Source of the DNA: Prochilodus magdalenae
Taxonomy: Eukaryota; Chordata; Actinopteri; Characiformes; Prochilodontidae
DNA length: 64,000 nt
Assembly (NCBI GenBank): GCA_024036415.1
Contig: JAMWET010002920.1
Location: 1,073,001-1,137,000 of the forward strand
Reading direction: 5' to 3'
Part shown: positions 54,059 to 64,000 of the stretch, piece after piece
How positions within the stretch are numbered: the stretch's first letter is position 1
Layout of the letters: every line of letters starts with the position of its first letter
The notes under the pieces: model-generated
The model's database searches: none
Told to the model about the DNA's origin: nothing
What the model saw: the letters and a program-made list of their open reading frames with translations, nothing else
Program-made: the position numbers and the translations under genes

Positions 54059-54096
54059 TCTCTCTGACTCTCTCTTAGCTCTCTCTCTCTCTCTTC
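54059..54096. repeat. CT-rich microsatellite
   Basis: Interrupted (CT)n tract. Confidence 0.9.
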
Positions 54097-54099
54097 TCA

Positions 54100-56035
54100 C
54101 CTTTGCATTCATTATTCAATTCTTTATCTCAGGTTCAGTAAGATAGAGTTCCTTACACAACAACTTACCACCTTACACACAGTTAAGTCTGTGATCTGAC
54201 TCATTATGATCAATAATGGATGCAGTCTATCTCACAATTGTGGAAATGCTCTCGAAAAAAACAGGCTTTTTTAAAACCTAGAATGCAGAAAGGGGACAGA
54301 TTGCCCAGGTATGGTGTGATCTTTGAACTATTTGATCAATAAAACATTGAATTCCTTAATGTTCCATGTACTTCTCAAACATGGTGTTGGTAATCCTCAT
54401 AAATGCCATTTGACTTACCTTGGTATAATTTGATAATTATATTTAAACTATTGGTGACACTTTACTGCAGGACAATATTTTAAAGGTGTCATGACAGCTA
54501 CATGAATCCTAAATGCATCCTGGCAACTGACTTTTAAACAGAAATGAATAATGGCTGATTCTAACAGGTGTTTAAAGGCTGCTTGTGTCATTTTTGTTAT
54601 ATTAATAGCAGCATGTCACTATAACATACACTAAAAATTTAAGACAAATGATGAATATTGGAATTAGTGTTTATAAACGTCTATGCATGTCTATGTTAGC
54701 CTCAAAAACATTACAGTACTCACTACAAGCCCTGATCTCTTGGTTACGTGTTAGTGTAAGGTAAGTGTTCTTTACATACATAGTGTAGACAGAATAAATG
54801 TGACAGATATATTATAGATCTTTTGATAGATGCTGACAGACATTATCTATTGATAGATACATTATAGATACTCATATTCTAAATTTAAAAAATGGTAAAA
54901 TACTAGAACTAATAATAGCACATTTCGAGCATTGCTTCTATTGTATTACATTTAAGACATGTTATTGGGCAATGGATTCATGGATTGAGAGTTGACATAA
55001 GTAAACAAGCAAAAAAGAGGTGTCTCTTTGTCAAGTCAACTGAAAAAAGCTGTAATTATTTTAAACAAAACTGAATTTTATAATTCTTTACTGTATATGT
55101 ACATGGCTAGTAATCAATTAAACATTAATAGAACATTAAAACATTTATGTATAATTAGATCCTAAATCATTTAACTGCCTTCTTTGAAAAAAAAAATGAT
55201 TCAAATACAGGTCAGTTTGACACCCTTTATGCAATTGTGGTGCTAACTGGTCAATATAATAATTACACCACAGCTTACCCTCCTCAGTTTTACTGCCAGC
55301 CAAATGTTTACATAATGCAAGCAGCTATGCCAGAAAACACATTCCTGCTTTCTTCCTGCCTGCTTGCCCTCTGGGCCGCATACACACACACACAAAAACA
55401 TTTTGTGCTCAACATTTTGTTGGGAATTGTTTTTTTTACACGCTCAGTTAAGGAGGTTTTGTTTCCCATTCTAATCAGCAGATGACACTCATCAAGACTG
55501 GACAGTGTCATTAGGTTACAGCTAATGGTAAGAGCTAAAGTGAGCTGTGACTGCTGCACCAGCACCAACTACTTATTTTCTCAGAGTGCATGCAAGGCTT
55601 AAAACGCAATACAGACATGACTGTACCAATAAGAGGAGGAAGTTTGCAGGCAGGAATGAACGGTTTGATTTGAGTAATCAATTATGTCATGATATATATG
55701 CTTTTCAGAATATATCTTGGTGTCATCAGCACCTCTAGAAGCAGGTGCTATAAAGTACAAGGCCTCTTGACAACTGACAAAACTGTCCTGAACATTTGTC
55801 TGCTTGCTTGTGCATTTTGTCCAACTTATTTGCAAATCTCCGAAAAAAATATGGTAACACACATTGTGCCGCATGAAAATGTCATTAACTACCTTCCTGT
55901 TATATGTCTTACTGTCTTTCCCAACCTTTCTTGTCAGTGTACTCTTGTGTGTAAAGGTCATTTTTGCTTCAAGCAGTCAAGCTTGAACAAATGACCTTCA
56001 AGACTCTGAACTTTTGCAGGTTTTATTTAACTTTC
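54100..56035. other. Spacer or intron, nothing recognised
   Basis: AT-rich DNA upstream of the lingo4 5' exon; short open frames only, no known domain. Confidence 0.4.
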
Positions 56036-56039
56036 TTTT

Positions 56040-56395
56040 AATATTCTATCTGAGCCAGCACCGCTTCACAGGCAGAGTTCTGGGAGAGGTCACTGGCCTC
56101 TGTAGCTGGCTGACATTTGGCCTGAGAGTGCAGACAGGGAATGGGCAAAGCTGACTCTGTTGCCCTCTCCTTCTCACACTATGATGCTATTCTTACCCCA
56201 CTTGGGTGTGAACTAAGCCCAGCCACTCATGAATTCTCAATTAGAATTCCCCAGAGCAACAATAGCGCCAGCATGAGGGAACGCTGTTTATTGGTCTGCC
56301 ACCAGGCTTCATCGCTACCCTCAGCAGAATGCAGCACAGCCACCCGCACATGTATTAAAAGCTCCCCGAGCAAATAACAGGTGTTGGACAGAGCG
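56040..56395. promoter_or_regulatory. Candidate conserved non-coding element
   Basis: Balanced composition with homeodomain-type ATTA sites (CTCAATTAGAATTC), a CAACAATAG SOX-like site and CATGAATTC, unlike the AT-rich flanks. No ATG-led coding frame of note. Possible enhancer for lingo4; inference. Confidence 0.3.
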
Positions 56396-56399
56396 GAGA

Positions 56400-59055
56400 A
56401 AGATGACAGTTCTAAAGGATGCCTCTGTGTTTTCCCCCCTGAGCTTGCCAGTGGAACTGAGGAAACATGAACATACAGAGACAGAGAGAGCGAATATGAA
56501 TAATAAAAAAAGAAATTAGGCAGGATACAAGGCTGTACAAGATATATTCAAGGTTTTCTCGGATTCGTGCTGCTCTATTTCATTTAAATAGTGCATGTTT
56601 CAGCTGATGGGCTGTGACTATAGCCTATAATGCACATTTCTAAATTTTAGCATATCCAAAAGTGAGGCTGAATTCTATGTGCTAGACTACAGGAGTGTGT
56701 GAGAGAGATAAAGGAAAACTGCAGAGGCTTCAGGCCTGTAACAAACCTGATTACACAAGACATTCATTCTTTATACATTAACATACATTCCCACAGCAGT
56801 CACAATGTCTTGCAGAGGTGGGGGTATGAAAGTAGGTGGCATCTGAGCTTTTCAGTAAGCGTCTGTTTATTTTTGAAGGCTACAGAGAACAGTCCATGTC
56901 ATTTCTCTGTATGATAGAATGTATTCACTGGTTTGTGAGGAGGCGGGAGAGGAGGTTTGAACATGTGTGCTTTTCTTTTTTTTACTGAGTTTCTGTTTAA
57001 ACCACAATAGTTTTGTGAAGAGAAAGAGCTTTTAGCATATTTGTGTATGAATAAACAAATAAAAACTGATTTTGTGGACATCTGTGAAAGATGGACACAA
57101 GATAAGCTTTTGTTTTGGAGGATGGGGGGGTGGTCTGAACTGACAACATGTTTGATTTTTCTACTTGTGCTTTTTAAAAGACAGCAGAAGGAAGCTTAAT
57201 CCTAATTCCAATAGAACACAATCACACAAGGCTGGGACACAGAATATGATTATATGTGATATGTGAATGTGATATGAGCTTTGCACTGTACTTTACTGCT
57301 GGACTGCTGGCACTTGAACATTATGTGCTGCTATGATGTGGACTAAAATAGGAAATGCGGGGGGGAAGAATACATGTCAATGATGACTATTATTAATTTC
57401 CAAGAGCAGTCAGTACTCTGGCCTTAGACTGTTAAGTATTATTATCTAAACAAATCAGGGGTGGAACTGTTCAGGAAATATTACAGAAGACAATATGCTT
57501 GACTGTTCATTGCACTAGCGGCTTAGGCGTTGTTTTAAATCATACTGAGTCTTTACTGGAAGCAATGGATTAAAAATATCACACAAAGCGAACACAAATA
57601 TTTGCATAATCCCGAACATAGAGCGCACAGCTGGCTTCTCCTATCTGTCACACATACTGGTCAGTAACAGCTGATATCATTTGATACCACGTCCTGGCTT
57701 CAGATTTGACTCCATTGATGGGAACTTGCTGCAATAGGGACTATGATACAAGCCTGAGACCAACCTGAGCTCGCCAGTAAGCTTACAAAAAGGCACATGA
57801 TGCGAATATGAACACATATTGGCATAAAACCAAAAAGTTGTTGATTTTTTGCTTGCACTCACCTCCACTATACCCATCCCTCTCCTACCCAAAACTTTCT
57901 GGCTAGTATCTGGGTAATTCTAGATACGGGTGTTTTAATGAAGTACTGGGTAAAAAAAACATTTTTTTAAATAACATTCAAAAAACAAAAATAAAACAGT
58001 GTATTTAAAATTAATATTTGTCTCTTCTAAGAATAACTAAGTTATCATCTTTTATAGAAACATTGTCGTTTGTAGCTAATAATGCATCTTATCAGAGTAA
58101 GGCTTTAGGGGACATTTTATTTTTTGATTAGGTGCTTTGAGGGCTGATTTGCCCAAACCAATCTGGCCCACATTAATTTGTGTAGCATACAATACGAGCT
58201 CTTTAGAATTAATGTATAATGAAAAATGTATACCAAGTCCCACTGAATATAATATAATGTAAAAAGCACTTGGCATGTTGAAATTCCTTTCAAAATAGTC
58301 ACTTTGAATCTGACAGCAACAATACACTGATTTGTATTTTTAATAACTATTTCATATTTAATAATAATATTCATAATTCATTTTATTTGTAATATATTTA
58401 CATTTATTTCTTTGTTGTGCTTAATGTAAAAATGCCATGTGCCATGCCTTTTTAAATTGCATGATTTGTTACCAATGAAGCAATGAAAACATTCTATAAA
58501 GACTAACAAATAAATATCATTACGGAGAATACACTGTTGGAGCACAGCAGCTGTCCTATATATTGTATAAACACTAGATGATAAAGGCACCAACACATGA
58601 TTACTTGAACTAAAATTTTGTTCCATTAACCTACATAAAAAGCTAAGACTGTTTTTACCTTCTTTTGCAATTTTACCAATTTAGAGATGCATATTTGTTT
58701 TTGGTCAGCAACAATATCTAATATCAGTGAGCGGCCAACTGCAGCCTGTACAGCAGGCCAGACATGAGCCTGGGTCATACTGTGCCCTGAATAGTTATAT
58801 GTGTCTGAGCAGTCCTAGGCAGGTCTGGTTCAGAGCATCAGGATTACACACAGAAAGAAAAGGCAAAAACCCCATAGGCCAGACAGCTGACCCGGGACAG
58901 GCTGATCACCACCAGCAAGCTTTCGCTCTCAGAAGCCTTTTAAAACCAAATCTGAAAGTGCTGTTGTCTTAATCCTATGGGCTAGATGAGTCTCCCTTGT
59001 AACAGACACATCTACACCAAGTGACCATTTAGTTTTTACATAGAGAAAAGCCTTG
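56400..59055. other. Spacer or intron, nothing recognised
   Basis: AT-rich with a few short homopolymer runs. No gene or repeat family identified. Confidence 0.35.
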
Positions 59056-59059
59056 AGCA

Positions 59060-59660
59060 CACATATCACATCACCTCGGAGCGTTATTTCGGCTCTGCAG
59101 TCACCTTCTTCAAGAGCTCTTAAATCAAAGACAAATTTGCTTCAAGCCTGATTGAGGGTATTGACAGAATGACTGAGCAAAACAAAAGGCAGTGATCAGA
59201 TGAGTGCTTTTATTGGTGGACTCCATTGGTCCAGCCACTCAGGCAGCACGGTGAATTACAGGACTCTGAGATAAATCAAGCAGCAAGAGGTGACTGGGAC
59301 GCTGTGGCTGTGCATTAAAACTTGCCTGATTAAAGTGCCCATTTGGATCCTGTCCAAGCTTCCTCACTTTGGCGTCCACCCGCACGAGCAAGGGTAGAAT
59401 TTGCTTTGCTGCACATTATTGGTAGTACATTCTGCTGTTTAATCTCTCATTAGAGGAAACTTCCACAAATGGAATTTATATCAATTCGACAGACCTTCCT
59501 AGGGCTGGGGAGCCAAAAACTGAATCAGGAAATCTGAGCTCATCAGAATGTGCTGGGAATATTAAAGGAGCCAGATTTTCTGCTCTGCAGCAGCAGTAAT
59601 CTGGCTGGGTTTGAGGCGAGATTGATCGCAGGAGTGCTTGTTTTTAACTGGGACCTCTTC
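59060..59660. promoter_or_regulatory. Candidate conserved non-coding element(s)
   Basis: About 600 bp of balanced, repeat-free DNA rich in developmental factor type sites: GTGCTTTTATTGG, CACATTATTGGTAG, TTAATCTCTCATTAGAGG, GGGAATATTAAAGG. The longest stretch of this texture in the window, about 1 kb from the CpG-rich region at 60.5 kb. Confidence 0.35.
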
Positions 59661-60399
59661 GTTTGACCTGCTTTTGATCTTCAGTGTAGACAGACATCCA
59701 ATAGATGCTGAGGTCTGCAGGTGGCTGAGTGATGGTGAGGCAGTGGATGAATAAATGAATAAATAAGTTTATAAATGAGCAGTCTGTTGTTTATTTTTTC
59801 CTCACACTTCAAGCTCTTTAAGTAGGACCATGTCAGTTGTCTTTTTCAGAGTCAACATAAACCTACTTATGCCTGGCAGAAGATAAATATCTAAACCTCT
59901 TCAGCTGCACTTTGGATGACAGTGCACTGCGAATGTTAACCCTCACATTAACAGATACAGCTCTGCTGAAAACACATGTCTAAAACACAACAAACGACCA
60001 GCATGATGTTCGCTGAGCAAGTTTTTGGTTATAACCAGCACCTTCCAGCACCTTCCAGCATAAACCAGCATCAGTTCCATGACGGTCTGAGCTAATGTCT
60101 TCATCAAGCAGGCTACAGGATTGTAATCTGAGATTGGTCAGATTTACTGGGCAGCTTTTTATTCGGAAAACAGTGTCGTTCCACCTTAAAAATGTCCAAC
60201 AGCGGGGTAGCGGTGTAAACGCGCTAGAATGTATTGCAGCTTCTTTTAAGGTGGAGCTGAAATTTCGATTGAAAAGTCAACTCCAGTCAGCTTTAGCCCA
60301 CTTTTAAGAGCCGTGACTAAGTCGAAAGGTACCACAAGGCCACACACGAAGAGCAGACCAAAAAGGAAGTAACACGATGTCCTACATTAAATGGGGAAA

Positions 60400-60780
60400 C
60401 TTTAACAATTATTCATAACCACCTAAAAACAGGAAGTCTACGCTTCCCACTCACGTACCCGTGCCCAGTTCAGAAAGATAAGCCAACCACGAAGCGAAAG
60501 AGGCATGATGCACGAAAGTCGATTGCGGAGCTCACCTGCTTCTTGCGTGGCGAGGGTTTCCCAGTTTTCTTTATTTTCCCATTCTTCCTCGCCTCTCTTC
60601 CTCTCCTCTCAGACTGCCTCGTCCGCTCTCGGTGTCGTGTATCGTGGTGCTGAGCGAAGACGTGAACCTATCTGGAGACGAGACCCGAGCATTTTTAATC
60701 GTTTCACTCCTTCATTAATTTCTTCTGTCTAGCACGCGCCGTCCCTCGGGTCTATAAAGATAATTGGTGCCATAATTTAG
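60400..60780 (-). promoter_or_regulatory. CpG-rich promoter and candidate lingo4 first exon
   Basis: CpG density is high from about 60420 to 60770. On the minus strand an exon-like stretch ends at 60536 (GAAGCAG) with a GTGAGC donor. LINGO genes usually have distant non-coding first exons, and the next gene on this strand is lingo4, 8.7 kb away. Start of transcription not defined. Confidence 0.4.
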
Positions 60781-60984
60781 GTCGACTACTCTCAGAGATG
60801 GAGCTTCCTTTCCTGTCTCTTCTAACTTCCAGACACTTTCCCGGTCAGCAAGAGGAGCGAGCCAGAGAAAAAGACAAAATATATACGACCTTTCAGAAAG
60901 AAGGAAAAACTGCCCTGTAGGCTGTAATGTTATTCACTCAAACAGCTCACGAGAAACGAAACGCATCCTGAGTGAGAGCGAGAG

Positions 60985-61021
60985 AGAAGAGAGAGTGTGT
61001 GTGTGTGTGAGAGAGAGAGAG
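60985..61021. repeat. GA/GT microsatellite
   Basis: GAGAGAAGAGAGAG followed by GT and GA runs. Confidence 0.9.
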
Positions 61022-61227
61022 TGATGTGGGATTTAGTGTGTGTTCGTGCTGGGTGGCGGTCCTGACAGGATTTGCTGTTATATTCGACAGACTGACTGGA
61101 GTTTATCCAGGACAGCACACACCGGTGGAGTGTGTGTGAGAGCTCTGTGCAGCATCGTGAGCAGCTCATTGTGCCCCTTTGTCTCCGGATTTAAGTCCAG
61201 TTGCAGGTGGACGCCCAATAAAGCTAG

Positions 61228-61738
61228 ATACACTCATTGGTACACCTTCTACACTTACTGCCTCACTCACTGTCAGCTCCATCTACCATATAGGAGCACT
61301 TTGTAGTTCTACCAAATCAGCAGTCCATCTGTTCCTCTGCATACCCCAGATCTCCCAGGACCACCACAGGCATTATTTGTATGGTGGATCATTCTTAGCT
61401 CTACAGTAACACACTGATGTTGAGGTGGCGTGTTAGAATGTGTTGTGCCGGTGTGAGTGGACCTCTGATGAAGTAGCTACTATAGCAGTGGTCATCGACC
61501 CTCATCAATCCCCCCAGATTCATCTGATTTCTTCCCTTAGCGGTCTTCGTTTAGCTGAATCAGATGTGATTATGGTTGGAGGTTAAACCTGCAGGATGGT
61601 AGATACCCAGGAGATGAACTGGACTATAGGCTGACCATCACAAACTGTGCATCAACTGATGAGCTATTGTCCCTGAGTTTACATATACAAGGTGTACTAA
61701 CAAGGAAGAAGTGTCTCATAGAATGGACAGCGAGTGGG
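61228..61738. mobile_element. Palindromic MITE, copy 3
   Basis: Shares CAGCAGTCCATCTGTTCCTC, CCAGGACCACCACAGGCATT and the GGTGGATCATTCTTAGC phrase with copies 1 and 2, and ends near GAATGGACAGCGAGTG. The right half has diverged strongly or was replaced. Confidence 0.7.
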
Positions 61739-62341
61739 CACAGTGTTTAAAAGCCCAGCAACACTGCTGACCGTCTTGTTTCTTTTGACTTTTATTTCCA
61801 CATCATCTTGCTCCTTCCCTAAATATCCAGTTCGCCAGGCCTCACTGAAATTGAGAGAGACGGAATTGTCTGACTCACTTTTTGCGAATTACTCATCTGA
61901 TATGGTGTCTGAATTCAGGCAAGGTAGAGTAAGAGAGTAAGGATTTATTGTACACTACAGCATGCTGAATGCCAGCCTGAACACCTCTTCAGTCAAAGTG
62001 ATAGCGTATGGCTCTATAATTCATGCTTTGATGAAATAGCTGAGATTGCTACATCATCAGCCGGCTGATTGTTCATCATCATCAGCCTCATATTGTTTTT
62101 AGATGACCTATTATCCTCAAATGATCCCTGGGCCTGAAGCAGGCTATGCTCCCTCAGCAAGAAAACATCTGTCCTGCCTTATTTTACTGTAATGCGCCAA
62201 ATTGAAAGTAAGAGAGTGGGAGAGGAGTGCAGTGAATTGGTGTTTATGGACAGAGCTGTCTGCAGTAAAGGAGGCAATTACAACGTAACAGAAAGGTTAT
62301 ATCTATGATGTGATTTTCAAATCATTTTTAACAGAGAAAGA

Positions 62342-62346
<5 letters not shown>

Positions 62347-62393
<47 letters not shown>
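62347..62393. repeat. (GA)n microsatellite
   Basis: Pure GA run of about 47 bases. Confidence 0.97.
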
Positions 62394-62395
<2 letters not shown>

Positions 62396-62399
62396 AATG

Positions 62400-63425
62400 T
62401 AGCATTAGTGGGTTGGGAATACTGTGGCACTCTTGGTATTGCCTCTAGGAATTTAATTAAATCTGGCCACTGGAGGGAGGACATCTCAGATGAAGTGAGG
62501 GAATGAGAGGCAATCCTCTATTATAGGAAACATTCACCTTTATCCCTGTTAAGCACTGAGTTCTTTAAAGTCTCGAAAAGTACTACACAAGCCCGGCTGA
62601 ATTCTCTATGTTCAAGTCTTTAACTTTCATTCCAGTGTAATGATATGGTAGCTGACCATGTCATGATCTACAGATCATTTCCATTCACTTCAGAACTGCA
62701 CTTTCATAATGCCTTGTGTAATGTACTTTGTGATTGAGCAGTTTTTGGTGGGTATCTCATTTAATTTCAGACTGCTCTCTCGCCTGTGAGCATAATCATT
62801 TCTCTGTGGTAAGGCAGTGATTGACAGCTGGCATGTAGCCCTCTGCAGGCCCTGTTTGGTATTTAGCCAGTGCTTGTTTTTCATAATTAATATGATTACT
62901 CTGGGACTCATTTGGGGTTGTTTTTCCCCTATGTGTTCTGTTGTTTTTGTGTGCTGACAAGTATGAATAAACAAGGACAAACAAAAGGCATGATTATGAA
63001 AATGCTGTGAATAAAGCTTTATGGTCAAATAAAGATGAAAGTAAGAAAGACAGAAAGAGGACATAATGTATTATTGTCCCTGTCCAAAGAAAAACATATA
63101 TTTTTTGATCATTTTGGTCAGTTTTTACGCATCCTTTAAACATAGCAGCTGCTGTTTACATTGTGTGAAAACTTGATGACCAACAGAAAAGGCCCAAGAT
63201 CGATACGAAAAAAAGTAAAAACAACAATAAATAACAAATAATAAAGGTACTCTAAGTGATAAATTGACTACTGCATTCTCAGAATTTCTATCTAGTGCCT
63301 GTTACATCAGCTATGCTAAACGGCCATGTCTATGTTTCACCAATCATCAACGTCTGTCTTTGCCAAAACAAACGTGCAACAGCCGTACGCTGTAGATCCA
63401 TTATGGTGCAGTGCAATCTGTAAGA
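62400..63425. other. Spacer, nothing recognised
   Basis: No exon or repeat family recognised; one longer minus-strand open frame near 62690-63064 has no known domain. Confidence 0.35.
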
Positions 63426-63429
63426 CATG

Positions 63430-63660
63430 CATCAGTGCTGGCCTAAATCCCAGCAACCCTGAGATCTCTCAGCACGTGCCAGATGGGAGAGTCAGTAAAT
63501 TGTGAATGTGCTGTGCCTGTTAAGGCGCTTTGGCCCGGCTGAGTTTAACATATAGTTTACCAGTGCTGCTTTGCAGTACTTCTAATCTGCAACATGAAGA
63601 CATCTGTGCATCAATGAAAGCAACACCACCTCTGTCAGCATGGAGCTGTTATTTATGAAT
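63430..63660. promoter_or_regulatory. Candidate conserved non-coding element
   Basis: Balanced composition with CACGTG-like and E-box sites (AGCACGTGCCAGATGGG) and a TTATTTATGAATGG tract. Texture only; no conservation test was possible. Confidence 0.25.
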
Positions 63661-63951
63661 GGTCTGCTACACTGCAACACTCATTGACTACGTGACAGTC
63701 TAAGAGACATACTAGTGCTATCTTTCATTTTGACACTTGATCTGACTATTGGGTTGCAGTGAGTAGTGATGTGTTGAGAATCCAGTTTCTGTAAACAAAT
63801 GATCTTTTTTCATTTTATATTTTTGCTGGTTTGGTTATTTTACTTTAGGATAAACACTTTGTTCTGTTTAGGGTTCCTATATCACTGAGCATCATGCTGT
63901 CAAGAGTTTCCTCCTTCTTTACTTACATTCTCCTTCTCTCTCTCTCCTTAG

Positions 63952-64000
63952 TTTGCACCTCTTAATACTGATTCCTTAACAGAACCACCATCACAGGTCC
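63952..64000 (+). CDS. Possible partial exon at right edge
   Basis: A strong pyrimidine tract (CTCCTTCTCTCTCTCTCCTTAG) precedes 63952. One frame then stays open to the window end and reads FAPLNTDSLTEPPSQV. I do not recognise the protein. Sixteen codons is too little to be sure it is coding. Confidence 0.25.

Noticed and set aside
61734..61940. 68-codon plus-strand frame with a signal-peptide look
   Set aside because: The apparent start is a GTG at the end of a MITE copy and there is no suitable ATG; the hydrophobic stretch is likely chance.

Overview
The window is vertebrate genomic DNA, and almost certainly from a ray-finned fish of the otophysan type (catfish, characin or gymnotiform relatives). 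The evidence is short coding exons with GT/AG introns, fish-type semaphorin, LINGO and Toll-like receptor genes, and a dense background of decayed Tc1/mariner copies, palindromic MITEs and dinucleotide repeats. Single long reading frames are rare, so most genes were assembled by joining exons at splice sites. There are no operons, phage or bacterial features.

Layout. At the left edge are the last two coding exons of a METTL25B-like methyltransferase gene (1-1301, +). A complete two-coding-exon S100A1-like calcium-binding protein gene follows on the minus strand (3222-3617). Next is a complete three-coding-exon Toll-like receptor of the TLR1/2 subfamily, most like fish TLR18 (8051-11009, -). 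A 1461-bp Tc1 element with clear inverted repeats but a broken transposase (11261-12721) lies just upstream of its coding start. From 12.7 to 29.9 kb there is repeat-rich DNA: several Tc1-type relics, a palindromic MITE, a 1.1-kb tandem array full of GATA-type motifs, a CpG-rich patch with a splice donor that may be the receptor's first exon, and a LINE reverse-transcriptase fossil.

From 29.9 to 44.2 kb is a complete 14-exon class 7 semaphorin (minus strand, 639 residues predicted): sema domain, PSI, one Ig domain and a hydrophobic GPI-anchor type tail. Its introns carry transposon relics, a MITE, microsatellites and a CpG-rich island. From 49.97 to 51.79 kb is a complete LINGO4 gene with its coding sequence in one exon (minus strand, 607 residues); a 5' untranslated exon is likely at 52.5 kb and a CpG-rich first exon/promoter is possible near 60.5 kb. 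The DNA between and beyond these exons has long balanced-composition stretches that look like candidate enhancers. A possible plus-strand exon runs off the right edge.

The genes do not form a biochemical pathway. METTL25B, S100A1 and LINGO4 are all from the part of the vertebrate genome equivalent to human 1q21-23, with a class 7 semaphorin and an immune receptor in between. The semaphorin and LINGO4 are both neural cell-surface LRR/Ig or sema-type proteins; the receptor is innate-immune. I found no undescribed multi-gene system. The most interesting items are the semaphorin's missing RGD site, the unusual exon structure and long tail of the Toll-like receptor, the GATA-rich array, and the convergent CTCF-like motifs around s100a1 and the semaphorin.
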